Assembly: GCA_019314005.1 (NCBI GenBank)
Contig: JAFDAE010000071.1
Span: 1 to 9,055 of the forward strand
Length of the DNA stretch: 9,055 nucleotides
DNA from: Deltaproteobacteria bacterium
GTDB taxonomy: Bacteria; Desulfobacterota; Desulfobacteria; C00003060; C00003106
Reading direction: 5' to 3'
Below, in pieces: positions 1 to 6,287 of this stretch (within the stretch, counting starts at the first letter, position 1; every line of letters begins with the position of its first letter). Under the pieces are notes generated by a model, which did no database searches, had not been told where the DNA came from, and saw only the letters and a list, made by a program, of their open reading frames with translations. The translations under genes were made by a program, and so were the position numbers.

Positions 1-1
1 T

Positions 2-103
2 TGCCGGGACTTAATTTCAATAACTCCTATACGATGTGATATGACCGACTATGATCAAATGAAGCGACTGAAAAATTGGGAGGAAAGATTGAAGTTTTCG
101 TAG
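2..103 (+). CDS. surE: C-terminal end of SurE 5'/3'-nucleotidase (partial, runs off the left edge)
   Basis: An open frame enters from the window edge and ends with TAG at 101-103. It encodes about 33 residues. The stretch ISITPIRCDMTDYD matches what I know of the SurE C-terminus, which has the pattern SITP-x3-D-x-T followed by a short amphipathic helix ending near a Trp; here the helix is MKRLKNW. SurE is a metal-dependent phosphatase that dephosphorylates nucleoside 5'- and 3'-monophosphates in the cytoplasm. The active site lies in the missing N-terminal part and cannot be checked. The next gene begins 30 nt later on the same strand, so surE is probably co-transcribed with it. The call rests on one short conserved motif; the frame and stop are clear. 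Confidence 0.75.
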   Translation, partial: CRDLISITPIRCDMTDYDQMKRLKNWEERLKFS

Positions 104-133
104 AAAGTCTTCAAACTTTGCTTTGGGGGAATC

Positions 134-1096
134 TTGAAAAAAGTTTTTGTTGACATGTTAAATTCCGGCCAGACTATTGATGAAATTTTCGTGGTTCGTC
201 AAAAACAAATGGCCCATAAAAAAGACGGAAACTCCTATCTTATTTTGACACTTGCCGACAAAACCGGAAGTATTAAAGCAGTGGTGTGGGATAATGTTCA
301 GGATATTAACGGGAACTTCGGAGTCGGCGATTATGTAAGGGTAAGAGGGGCTGTGTCGGATTATCGTGACACCCTTCAAGTCACTGTTCGACAACTGGAA
401 CGCTACGAAGGGGAGGAAGTTGCAGCCGAAGACTTTCTCCCTCATTCCGACCGTGATCCTGGCTATATGATGGATCGGTTGATTGATGCCTGCAGTGTTA
501 TTGAAAATACATACCTCAGTAAACTCCTTGATGCCTTTTTTGAAGACGAATTATTTGTTGAATCCTTCAAGAAGGCGCCTGCCGCAAAAAACATGCATCA
601 TGCCTACCTTGGTGGGCTCTTGGAACACACACTTTCACTTGTTCTTTTGGCCCAAAAGATTGCCGGACATTACGAGGGGATTGATAATGATCTTCTCATT
701 ACAGGCGCTGTTCTGCATGATATAGGGAAGACCCATGAATTTTGCTATGAGTCCCACATCGATTATTCAGATGCGGGGAGGCTGTTAAGACATATCGTAA
801 TCGGTCTGGAAATGCTTGAAAAAAAGATTGCCACAATCAAGGATTTTCCAGATGAGCTTACCCTTCTTCTTAAACATATGATTGTAAGTCATCACGGATC
901 GAGAGACTTTGGTTCTCCGGAACCACCCAAGACCCTTGAGGCGGTGATGCTGAATTATTTGGACGAACTCGATTCCAAGGTAAACGGTATTCGCAGTTTT
1001 ATGGCATCAGAAGATCCTGACTCTGCCTGGACATCGTATCACAGGGTACTGGAACGGTTTTTTTATAAAGGGAAGGCGGCAGGGGAACAATCATGA
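134..1096 (+). CDS. YhaM-like 3'-5' exoribonuclease (OB-fold plus HD domain)
   Basis: A 320-residue protein with the two-part layout of the YhaM family. An N-terminal OB-fold nucleic-acid-binding domain (about 14-95) contains the typical run DKTGSIKAVVWDN. A C-terminal HD phosphohydrolase domain (about 150-290) follows. The metal-ligand motifs are visible: H155-H156 and H165 in HHAYLGGLLEHT, the H195-D196 doublet in VLHDIGKTHE, H253-H254 in IVSHHG, and D277/D280 in LDELD. YhaM enzymes degrade RNA and single-stranded DNA 3' to 5' in a metal-dependent way; the family is best known from Firmicutes but HD/OB homologues are widespread. The start is a TTG after a GGGGGA stretch; an in-frame ATG at 155 would remove seven residues and is possible. 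The stop overlaps the start of kdsD by 4 nt (ATGA), so the two are translationally coupled. Family assignment is strong; exact substrate is inferred. Confidence 0.88.
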   Translation: MKKVFVDMLNSGQTIDEIFVVRQKQMAHKKDGNSYLILTLADKTGSIKAVVWDNVQDINGNFGVGDYVRVRGAVSDYRDTLQVTVRQLERYEGEEVAAEDFLPHSDRDPGYMMDRLIDACSVIENTYLSKLLDAFFEDELFVESFKKAPAAKNMHHAYLGGLLEHTLSLVLLAQKIAGHYEGIDNDLLITGAVLHDIGKTHEFCYESHIDYSDAGRLLRHIVIGLEMLEKKIATIKDFPDELTLLLKHMIVSHHGSRDFGSPEPPKTLEAVMLNYLDELDSKVNGIRSFMASEDPDSAWTSYHRVLERFFYKGKAAGEQS

Positions 1097-2079
1097 TACT
1101 ACGACAAGCTCGGGAGGTCCTCCGGATAGAGGCGGAGGGTATCCTGAATCTAATAGAAAAACTTGACGAAAATTTTGGTAAAATGGTTGAGCTGATTTTG
1201 CGTTCCAAGGGTCGTACCGTTTTGACCGGTATCGGAAAATCAGGGATTGTGGCACGCAAGATTGTGGCTACATTGATCAGCACCGGCACTCCCGCCCTTT
1301 TTCTCCATCCTGTTGAGGCAATGCATGGGGATCTGGGGATGGTGAGTGATAAAGATGTGGTGATAGCTCTTTCAAACAGCGGTGAAACTGGCGAGCTTAA
1401 CATCCTTCTACCAAGTATTAAGCGTATTGGTTGCCCTTTGATCGGTTTTACCGGAAACATGGATTCGACTTTGGCAAGGCACAGCGATATAGTTATATAT
1501 GTTGGTGTAGAACGTGAGGCGTGTCCCATGGGGTTGGCCCCTACTGCCAGTACAACCGCCGCCCTTGCCATGGGAGACGCTCTTGCGGTGGCGCTTATCA
1601 ATCAACGACGTTTTAAACCGAAGGACTTTCAACGATTTCACCCAGGAGGAAATTTAGGCCAGCGGCTTTCCGTAAAGGTAAAAGAGATCATGCTGACCGG
1701 CCGGCGGATACCCCTTGTATATGAAGCCGTCACAATGCGGGAAGTGATCAAGGAGATCAATCGATCGCATATGGGCGCTACACTTGTTGCTAAAAAGAAT
1801 ACCACCATACTCCTTGGCATTGTCACCGATGGCGACATCAGACGGTTCCTGGATGAAAATGATACCATCCAGGGGAAACATGTAGAAGATGCCATGACCA
1901 CCAATCCCAAGATACTCTATCCGGACAGCGTTGCTTACGATGCGCTTAATATTATGGAAAAACATGAGATTACAGTTCTTCCGATTACAAACCTGAAAAA
2001 AGAGATCCAAGGGATTCTCCACCTGCATGATATCTTGGGGAAAGGTGATTTTAAATTCAATGGAGATACAATCCGCTGA
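1093..2079 (+). CDS. kdsD: Arabinose-5-phosphate isomerase (KdsD/KpsF/GutQ family)
   Basis: This 328-residue protein interconverts D-ribulose 5-phosphate and D-arabinose 5-phosphate, the first committed step toward Kdo, the sugar linking lipid A to the LPS core. An N-terminal SIS domain (about 25-185) carries GIGKSG, SNSGET, EAMHGDLGM, ACPMGLAPTAS and FHPGG. Using the E. coli KdsD numbering I remember, K59, H88, E111, E152 and H193 correspond here, with a constant shift of ten, to K49, H78, E101, E142 and H183. All five are present, so the enzyme should be active. Two CBS domains follow (about 200-258 and 266-325), with the usual VTDGDIRR end of the first. Length equals that of E. coli KdsD. 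The ATG start overlaps the stop of the nuclease gene, and the 3' end overlaps the next gene by 20 nt. No kdsA, kdsC or lpt genes lie in the window, so the Kdo link is from the enzyme alone. Confidence 0.95.
   Translation: MILRQAREVLRIEAEGILNLIEKLDENFGKMVELILRSKGRTVLTGIGKSGIVARKIVATLISTGTPALFLHPVEAMHGDLGMVSDKDVVIALSNSGETGELNILLPSIKRIGCPLIGFTGNMDSTLARHSDIVIYVGVEREACPMGLAPTASTTAALAMGDALAVALINQRRFKPKDFQRFHPGGNLGQRLSVKVKEIMLTGRRIPLVYEAVTMREVIKEINRSHMGATLVAKKNTTILLGIVTDGDIRRFLDENDTIQGKHVEDAMTTNPKILYPDSVAYDALNIMEKHEITVLPITNLKKEIQGILHLHDILGKGDFKFNGDTIR
2041..2048 (+). promoter_or_regulatory. Shine-Dalgarno site deciding the start at 2060
   Basis: AAAGGTGA lies inside the 3' end of kdsD, 11 nt before the ATG at 2060. 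The other in-frame ATG (2027) has no comparable purine-rich site upstream. This supports a 20-nt gene overlap and translational coupling to kdsD. Confidence 0.5.
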
Positions 2080-3016
2080 ACCCCCAAAGGGATTGATATG
2101 CCCACTCGTGACACCTCTTAAAGGTTCACACGTGGATACTGCTTCTTTGCGGAGACTTATAGAGCATGTAATGGGGAGTGTGGATGCGGTTCTTCTGAAT
2201 GGGCCGGTATGGGGAGAAGGGCTGGCGCTTTCAAGGGAGGAGCGTTTGAACTTGGTGGAAGCCGCCCTTGATATTGTAAGGGGACGCTGCCCTGTCTTGA
2301 TATCTATAACCGGCAACACCGCTAAAGAGACAAGCCTTATCCTTTCAGAGTTTGATCATCTGATTTATCGATATAACTATCCCGGTCCTATTTTTTGGGT
2401 AGATGCTCCGATCTGTTACCATAGCAACCGTAATCTCCCCCAATTTTATAAGGCACTCCCGCTGGAGACCCCTTTTGAGTTTCTTCTTTACAACGATCCT
2501 AATCTGGTGCGGCGTTTCAAGAAATCGATGTATCATAAAAACATTCGTACCAGCGTATTGAAGAAGCTTTCCGAAAACAAACGAATCTGTGGACTTATAT
2601 ATACCGGTACAATAAAACGCTCTCTTGACTATCAGCGGGCTGTTCGGTATCATCAGGATTTTAGGATATATGACGGCGATGAGAAGAATTTTCTTGACCG
2701 TCCGAGTTCCAACGGTGTACTGGCCGGCGGTAGCAATTTTCTTCCGATAGCCTGGCGCGAAGTCACATATTCTTCTTTAAATGTATATGATACACAAAGG
2801 ACCTATTCCGACCACATTTACCAGATATGGGAAGCCGGAAAGATGCTCCGGAAGTTTTACAATCTATATTGTAAAGAGCCGGCAGCTATCGTAAAACAGA
2901 TTTTGCAGATAATGGGGATCATTTCAGACGGACGAACTGTTGACTCAAGGAAGGGGCTTAGTAGAGCTAAAGTAGAGCATATTAATAGGGTATTAAAAAA
3001 GTATAGCATAATATAA
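2060..3016 (+). CDS. Divergent dihydrodipicolinate synthase/N-acetylneuraminate lyase-family protein, apparent loss of Schiff-base lysine
   Basis: A 318-residue TIM-barrel protein of the DapA/NanA superfamily. The fold is recognised from KGLICPLVTPL (10-20), a GE-containing loop GPVWGEGLALSREER (48-62), PVLISITGNTAKET (78-91) and LLYNDP (142-147), which keeps the family Tyr (Y144). Class I aldolases of this family form a Schiff base with pyruvate on a Lys in a G-I-K-[DE] motif; here the aligned segment is ICGLIYTGT with I180 in place of Lys. The carboxylate-binding GTTGE/GSTGE loop reads PVWGE. Function is therefore unknown; ordinary DapA or NanA chemistry is unlikely. I chose ATG 2060, preceded by AAAGGTGA about 11 nt upstream, over an in-frame ATG at 2027 that would overlap kdsD by 53 nt and lacks a clear ribosome site. 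It sits between kdsD and a kinase gene 32 nt downstream, suggesting co-expression. Fold call is firm; role is not. Confidence 0.8.
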   Translation: MEIQSAEPPKGLICPLVTPLKGSHVDTASLRRLIEHVMGSVDAVLLNGPVWGEGLALSREERLNLVEAALDIVRGRCPVLISITGNTAKETSLILSEFDHLIYRYNYPGPIFWVDAPICYHSNRNLPQFYKALPLETPFEFLLYNDPNLVRRFKKSMYHKNIRTSVLKKLSENKRICGLIYTGTIKRSLDYQRAVRYHQDFRIYDGDEKNFLDRPSSNGVLAGGSNFLPIAWREVTYSSLNVYDTQRTYSDHIYQIWEAGKMLRKFYNLYCKEPAAIVKQILQIMGIISDGRTVDSRKGLSRAKVEHINRVLKKYSII

Positions 3017-3048
3017 CCTCTGAAGGACCGGAACAAAAGGTAAGGTCG

Positions 3049-4161
3049 TTGAAAAACAGTAAAGACGAGTTCCACGATGATATGCTCAATATCTCTGAAA
3101 GGAGATACCGTTATCTGTACGAATACGCGCCTGATATGTACCATACTTTGGATATGGGCGGGATTATCGTAGATTGTAACAGGGCGTGGACAAAAAAAAC
3201 AGGTTATCTTAAAGAAGAGATCATTGGCAAATCTGTGTGCTTATTTTTTACAGAGAATTCGCGGGATGCGTTTTGTCGGGAGTTTTCGGAAATAGCCAAG
3301 GAGGAAGAAGTAAGCGGGATTGAAAGGGATCTGGTTGCCAAGGATGGAACGATTATAAACGTGGCTGTCGAGGCTACCCGGATTTTTGATGAAGACGATA
3401 ATACGACCAAATTTTTGGTCCTCATGCGCGATATTACAAAACGGAAAAATGCGGAGCGGGCATTAAAACGACTAAACCGTTATCTCGAGCAAAAGCACCA
3501 AGAAACAAAACGATTATCGAGGCGATTAATTTCGCTGTTGGAACGGGATCGACAGAAACTGGCCATGGAGCTTCATGATCAGATAGGGCAGTCTCTTACA
3601 AGTGTTAAGATGGATGTGGAGATGCTCGCAAAACGTATTCAAGGCGCTGACCGGGAATCGATAGAGCAAATTAAAGGGATAGAAAAAAGGATTGCCGCTT
3701 CAATACGAGAAGTGAAAAATATTTGCCACGGGCTCCGTCCGAGTACTCTTGATACCATTGGTCTGATACCCTCTATTCAGATGTTAGTTGATGACATAAG
3801 CACACAAAAGGATGTTCAGGCAAAGGCCTATATCAAGAATCTTCCTTCGCGGCTTGAACCTGAAAAAGAGATTACCATTTATCGCATTGTGCAAGAGGCG
3901 CTGAACAATATCGCCAAGCATGCGAACGCCGACAATATTTTTATCAATCTTATTGTACGAAACAATGTTATTTCCCTAAGCATTGAAGACGATGGTGTTG
4001 GTTTTGATCCGGAAGGGGTGCTGCAGAAGAATAAGGAAGAGGAAAAAGGGGCCTTGGGGGTCCTTATCATGAACGAGCGTGTGGCACAGCACAAAGGAGA
4101 ATTTTACATAGAATCGCAAATAGGCATGGGTACCATTCTGTTGGTAGAGGTGCCGATTTAA
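3049..4161 (+). CDS. PAS-domain sensor histidine kinase, NarX/DegS (HisKA_3) type, soluble
   Basis: A 370-residue kinase. A PAS domain occupies about 16-130 (ERRYRYLYEYAPDMYHTLD through the exit motif VLMRDITKRK). A charged coiled-coil linker (about 131-165) leads to the HisKA_3 dimerisation domain, with ERDRQKLAMELHDQIGQ and the phospho-acceptor H176. The ATPase domain shows an N-box (IVQEALNNIAKHANA, about 280-294), the G1 box DDGVGFD (314-320) and a G2-like GALGVLIMNER (334-344). All boxes look intact, so it should autophosphorylate. No membrane segment or signal peptide is seen, so the signal is cytoplasmic; nothing in the PAS sequence names a ligand or cofactor. TTG at 3049 follows AAAAGG with 8 nt spacing; ATG 3082 is an alternative. 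The cognate regulator follows 11 nt after the stop. The DapA-like gene 32 nt upstream is likely in the same transcript. Confidence 0.92.
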   Translation: MKNSKDEFHDDMLNISERRYRYLYEYAPDMYHTLDMGGIIVDCNRAWTKKTGYLKEEIIGKSVCLFFTENSRDAFCREFSEIAKEEEVSGIERDLVAKDGTIINVAVEATRIFDEDDNTTKFLVLMRDITKRKNAERALKRLNRYLEQKHQETKRLSRRLISLLERDRQKLAMELHDQIGQSLTSVKMDVEMLAKRIQGADRESIEQIKGIEKRIAASIREVKNICHGLRPSTLDTIGLIPSIQMLVDDISTQKDVQAKAYIKNLPSRLEPEKEITIYRIVQEALNNIAKHANADNIFINLIVRNNVISLSIEDDGVGFDPEGVLQKNKEEEKGALGVLIMNERVAQHKGEFYIESQIGMGTILLVEVPI

Positions 4162-4172
4162 GAGGTATTTTG

Positions 4173-4826
4173 ATGGAAAAAACGAAGATCTTATTAGTAG
4201 ACGATCATAGAGTCGTTGTAGAGGGTGTGAAGTCTGCGTTGGCCGACCACTCGGATTTGGAAGTGGTGGGTGAGGCCTATAATGGTCATGAGGCGGTAAA
4301 GCTGGCGGAATCGCTTAATCCCGATATTGTTGTAATGGACATCTCAATGCCGGAACTGAACGGGATCGATGCTACATTGCAGATCAAAAAGTTGAACCCT
4401 GATATTCGCATTATTATTTTTACGATGTATTCTCAACGAGAATACATCGTCGATCTTTTTAAGGCCGGTATCTCTGCTTATGTCTTGAAAGAAGACCCTC
4501 TTTCTGATCTTTTCTTTGCGATTCAAGCCGTACAAAAAGGAGGAACTTACTTCAGCACTGCTGCTCCTACTTTATTGGTTAGACATCTTAATGAACTGGA
4601 GCGTGGGGTAAAGGCAAAAGACGACTTTGACCGCCTAAGTTTGCGGGAACGGGAGGTGTTTCAATTGCTGGCCGAGGGTATGGCTATCAAGGTCATTGCC
4701 GACCAGTTATGCATAAGCCGCAAGACAGTGGAATCTCATAAATATAATATTATGGAAAAGCTTAACGTAAGCACAATCGTCGATCTTACCAAGATCGCTA
4801 TCCAGAAGGGGCTTATACAACTTTGA
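4173..4826 (+). CDS. NarL/FixJ-family response regulator (REC plus LuxR-type HTH)
   Basis: A 217-residue transcription factor. The N-terminal receiver domain (about 4-120) has the acidic pair D10-D11, the phospho-acceptor D56 in VVMDISMP, T84 in IIFTMYS and K106 in AYVLKED, a complete set for phosphorylation. The C-terminal LuxR-type helix-turn-helix (about 150-212) contains LSLREREVFQLLAEGMAIKVIADQL and a recognition region SRKTVESHKYNIMEKL. It should be phosphorylated by the kinase encoded directly upstream and then bind DNA as a dimer. The ATG at 4173 is preceded by AGAGGT with 6 nt spacing; a TTG immediately before it (4170) is in frame but less likely. It is the last gene of the + strand run; an imperfect inverted repeat begins at its stop codon. 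Target genes are not visible from the sequence. Confidence 0.94.
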   Translation: MEKTKILLVDDHRVVVEGVKSALADHSDLEVVGEAYNGHEAVKLAESLNPDIVVMDISMPELNGIDATLQIKKLNPDIRIIIFTMYSQREYIVDLFKAGISAYVLKEDPLSDLFFAIQAVQKGGTYFSTAAPTLLVRHLNELERGVKAKDDFDRLSLREREVFQLLAEGMAIKVIADQLCISRKTVESHKYNIMEKLNVSTIVDLTKIAIQKGLIQL

Positions 4827-4886
4827 TGGCGTCGTAAAAAGTCCAATCTACTACGCCTTGTATATTGACCTTTTTACTTAGCCATC
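4825..4886. repeat. Imperfect 21-bp inverted repeat at the end of the response-regulator gene
   Basis: Arms 4825-4845 (GATGGCGTCGTAAAAAGTCC, then A) and 4866-4886 (its partner ending TTAGCCATC) match at 16 of 21 positions around a 20-nt centre. The outer six bases GATGGC/GCCATC and the run GTAAAAAG-like/CTTTTTAC pair well. It could serve as a 3'-end hairpin for the operon, but there is no clear U-tract after it and the loop is long. The GGCGTCGTAAAAAGTC core resembles short dispersed repeats I have seen in deltaproteobacterial genomes; that is memory, not a search. Confidence 0.5.
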
Positions 4887-4928
4887 CTTTATCAAAATCA
4901 AACAAGGCAGGTAAATCCTTATCTTTAT

Positions 4929-4961
4929 AATGCCCGAAATCTTACACCTTTTTAGGGCATT
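4929..4961 (+). other. Weak stem-loop in the intergenic region
   Basis: AATGCCC (4929-4935) and GGGCATT (4955-4961) form a 7-bp stem with a 19-nt loop that could extend inward by AAA/TTT past a mismatch. TTCC rather than a U-tract follows on the + strand, so I do not call it a terminator, though it is the second of two hairpins after the response-regulator stop. Confidence 0.3.
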
Positions 4962-5140
4962 TCCTTATAGCTCCACAACAAAGTCTTAGCGTAAATATCT
5001 TCTGCGATTTTAAATCATTATCCATGCTCACCAAGAGTTTGCCCACACAAATCGATATATAACATTTTAGGATATCTTTTGTATAAAAACAGTTAATTCC
5101 CGATATCCAAACTATTTTTTGCTTGGTATTAGTGTGACCA

Positions 5141-5189
5141 TCATTAGAGACCGTTGCATAATGGCAATTATGCAACGGTCTCATTAGAG
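5141..5189. repeat. Perfect 16-bp palindrome flanked by direct repeats (MITE-like relic)
   Basis: GAGACCGTTGCATAAT (5147-5162) and its exact reverse complement (5167-5182) are separated by only GGCA, giving a 36-nt self-complementary unit. It is bracketed by ATTA on each side; counting bases shared with the arms, the 9-mer TCATTAGAG occurs at 5141-5149 and 5181-5189, exactly 40 nt apart. GAGACC-type termini are typical of several transposase families (IS5-like ends come to mind), and ATTA would fit a short target duplication. No T-run follows, so a terminator is unlikely. No transposase is present. Confidence 0.55.
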
Positions 5190-5232
5190 TCGGTCCGGAA
5201 GACGTCGGTTTTGGATGTACGCTCTGTTATGT

Positions 5233-5240
5233 AAAGGAGG
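5233..5240 (+). promoter_or_regulatory. Strong Shine-Dalgarno site for the gene at 5247
   Basis: AAAGGAGG sits 6 nt before the ATG at 5247. It is the best ribosome site in the window and the main reason to accept the small downstream frame as a gene. Confidence 0.75.
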
Positions 5241-5246
5241 CACGAT

Positions 5247-5552
5247 ATGGAAGAGAGTCGATTAATGCCTTACGCCGACCAAGGCGGGGACGGATTAGGA
5301 AGTAGATACAATGTTAGTGCGGCAGAAAAATGGGGGGGGCTTTGGCTCTTAGAGTTTCATATGAGAATGCAAAAAAGATTTCGTTACAAAGAGATTGTTC
5401 GCAATAGACAACTGGAGGAACAGAAACTGAGAGAGACGGCATGGTGTGACTTGTTCCATGCCAGAATATTGCCCAGGGTGTGTCAGTTGCGCGAGCGGTG
5501 CGGTTTTGATTGCGATGCGTGTCGTGGTCTGAGTTCTTTAAGACCCTCCTGA
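5247..5552 (+). CDS. Small unrecognised protein with a C-terminal cysteine cluster
   Basis: A 101-residue frame with a near-perfect ribosome site. I do not recognise a family. The N-terminal third is Gly/Asp-rich (YADQGGDGLGS), the middle is a basic, helix-prone segment (about 36-65, rich in Arg, Lys, Gln and Glu), and the C-terminal part holds C67, C79, C85, C89 and C92 in the order C-x11-C-x5-C-x3-C-x2-C. Four closely spaced cysteines could bind zinc or another metal, but the spacing is not one I can tie to a known fold. No signal peptide or membrane segment is seen, so it is probably cytoplasmic. It stands alone: more than 400 nt after the response regulator and convergent with the ATPase gene, whose end is 30 nt away. 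A clear promoter was not found. Real gene likely, function unknown. Confidence 0.6.
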   Translation: MEESRLMPYADQGGDGLGSRYNVSAAEKWGGLWLLEFHMRMQKRFRYKEIVRNRQLEEQKLRETAWCDLFHARILPRVCQLRERCGFDCDACRGLSSLRPS

Positions 5553-5582
5553 TGTGCCACTCTAATTGTGATGGTTTCGTCT

Positions 5583-6287
5583 TTATCCGGCAAGCAGAAA
5601 AGTAGTAGGATCAAGCTGTATGCTGGTATCCGGCGCTTTTGTATTGTCGTGATCTTTAAGAAGCCTCAAGAAGATGCCCTTGTTGTTCGAGTCAAGGTGT
5701 ATGATGACGTCAAACAGATCGTCTAACCGGTTGCAGGGGTATGGTATTCCCTGCTCGTTTTTTTCTTCAATATGCCTGTGGGATAGAGCGGAGAACCAGA
5801 TTTCCGCCTGATATTTATTGGCAAGTTTCTTGATATCTACAAAAAAAGACCTTTCAGCTTTTTTAAAATCGAGCCCGTCAACAATAAGCGTATCCGGTTT
5901 AAAATCTAAGAAATCGATCATATTCCGGATGCTCTTTTCAAGCATATCTACTGAAAAGGATGACCCACGATACGCGAGGATCATTCGGTTCCTTTCCACA
6001 ATGAGCCGGTCCTCATCTGATCCTTCAAGATTAAGCACCTTGCGCAGATCATTAAGAATAGCGCTGTAATATGCGGTGATCTTTTCCGGACCTTCGCCCA
6101 CGGCCACATGAATAAGTTTGCGTTTTTTAAACAGGTTGTCGAGCGCGATATGTATCAGGCACGCGGTCTTGCCCACCCCGGCCCGCGCTATGAATACCCC
6201 AAGATTTCCACTCCCCAGGCCGCCGCGAGAGGAGGATTCCAGTATCTTTAAAGGGCTTACGCGTATAAAGTCTTCTCTTATCATCAT
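5583..6287 (-). CDS. RecA/KaiC-like P-loop ATPase coupled to fusA
   Basis: A 234-residue RecA-superfamily ATPase. The N-terminus ([24 protein letters not shown]) resembles the KaiC/RadA/DnaB-type lead-in to the nucleotide site. Walker A is ARAGVGKTA with K40 and T41; the first family Gly is Ala. Walker B is DTLIVDGLD with D137. A later segment, [13 protein letters not shown], fits the sensor strand after Walker B. It is a single-domain protein with no DNA-binding, membrane or autokinase segment that I can identify, so the biological role is unknown. The ATG at 6287 overlaps the fusA stop (ATGA), with AAAGGTGA a few bases upstream; the next codon is also ATG (6284) and has better spacing to that site, so either may be used. 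No promoter lies between it and fusA, so expression follows EF-G. No clear terminator was seen after its stop. Confidence 0.82.
   Translation of the reverse strand: MMIREDFIRVSPLKILESSSRGGLGSGNLGVFIARAGVGKTACLIHIALDNLFKKRKLIHVAVGEGPEKITAYYSAILNDLRKVLNLEGSDEDRLIVERNRMILAYRGSSFSVDMLEKSIRNMIDFLDFKPDTLIVDGLDFKKAERSFFVDIKKLANKYQAEIWFSALSHRHIEEKNEQGIPYPCNRLDDLFDVIIHLDSNNKGIFLRLLKDHDNTKAPDTSIQLDPTTFLLAG

Larger units (their letters stand above)
4827..5246. other. Intergenic region of about 420 nt without a supported gene
   Basis: The stretch is AT-rich and holds the inverted repeat at 4825-4886, the stem-loop at 4929-4961 and the perfect palindrome at 5147-5182. The only long open frame is on the - strand (5184 down to 4942, 80 codons); it begins inside the palindrome, has no ribosome site and resembles nothing I know. 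No tRNA or convincing sigma-70 promoter was seen. It reads as a decayed spacer between the two-component operon and the small gene at 5247. Confidence 0.5.

Noticed and set aside
999..1601. 200-codon open frame on the - strand opposite kdsD
   Set aside because: It lies antisense to a clearly functional kdsD with all catalytic residues; its Arg/Ser/Pro-rich composition is that of a complement shadow.
2027..2059. Longer N-terminus (11 extra residues) for the DapA-like protein
   Set aside because: The extension overlaps kdsD by 53 nt, lacks a ribosome site and lies before the family's conserved start; ATG 2060 has AAAGGTGA upstream.
1654..2319. 221-codon open frame on the - strand across the kdsD 3' end and the DapA-like 5' end
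   Set aside because: It is antisense to two supported genes and has no recognisable domain.
5147..5182. Perfect palindrome as a rho-independent terminator
   Set aside because: Neither strand has a T-run after the stem, the stem is not GC-rich near the base of the loop, and no gene ends close to it.
4942..5184. 80-codon open frame on the - strand in the intergenic region
   Set aside because: It starts inside the perfect palindrome, has no ribosome site and shows no recognisable motif. It is more likely an accidental frame in AT-rich spacer DNA.
5526..5545. GGTCT...AGACC hairpin at the 3' end of the small gene as a terminator
   Set aside because: The stem is only 5 bp with a 10-nt loop, lies inside the coding sequence and has no T-run on either strand.
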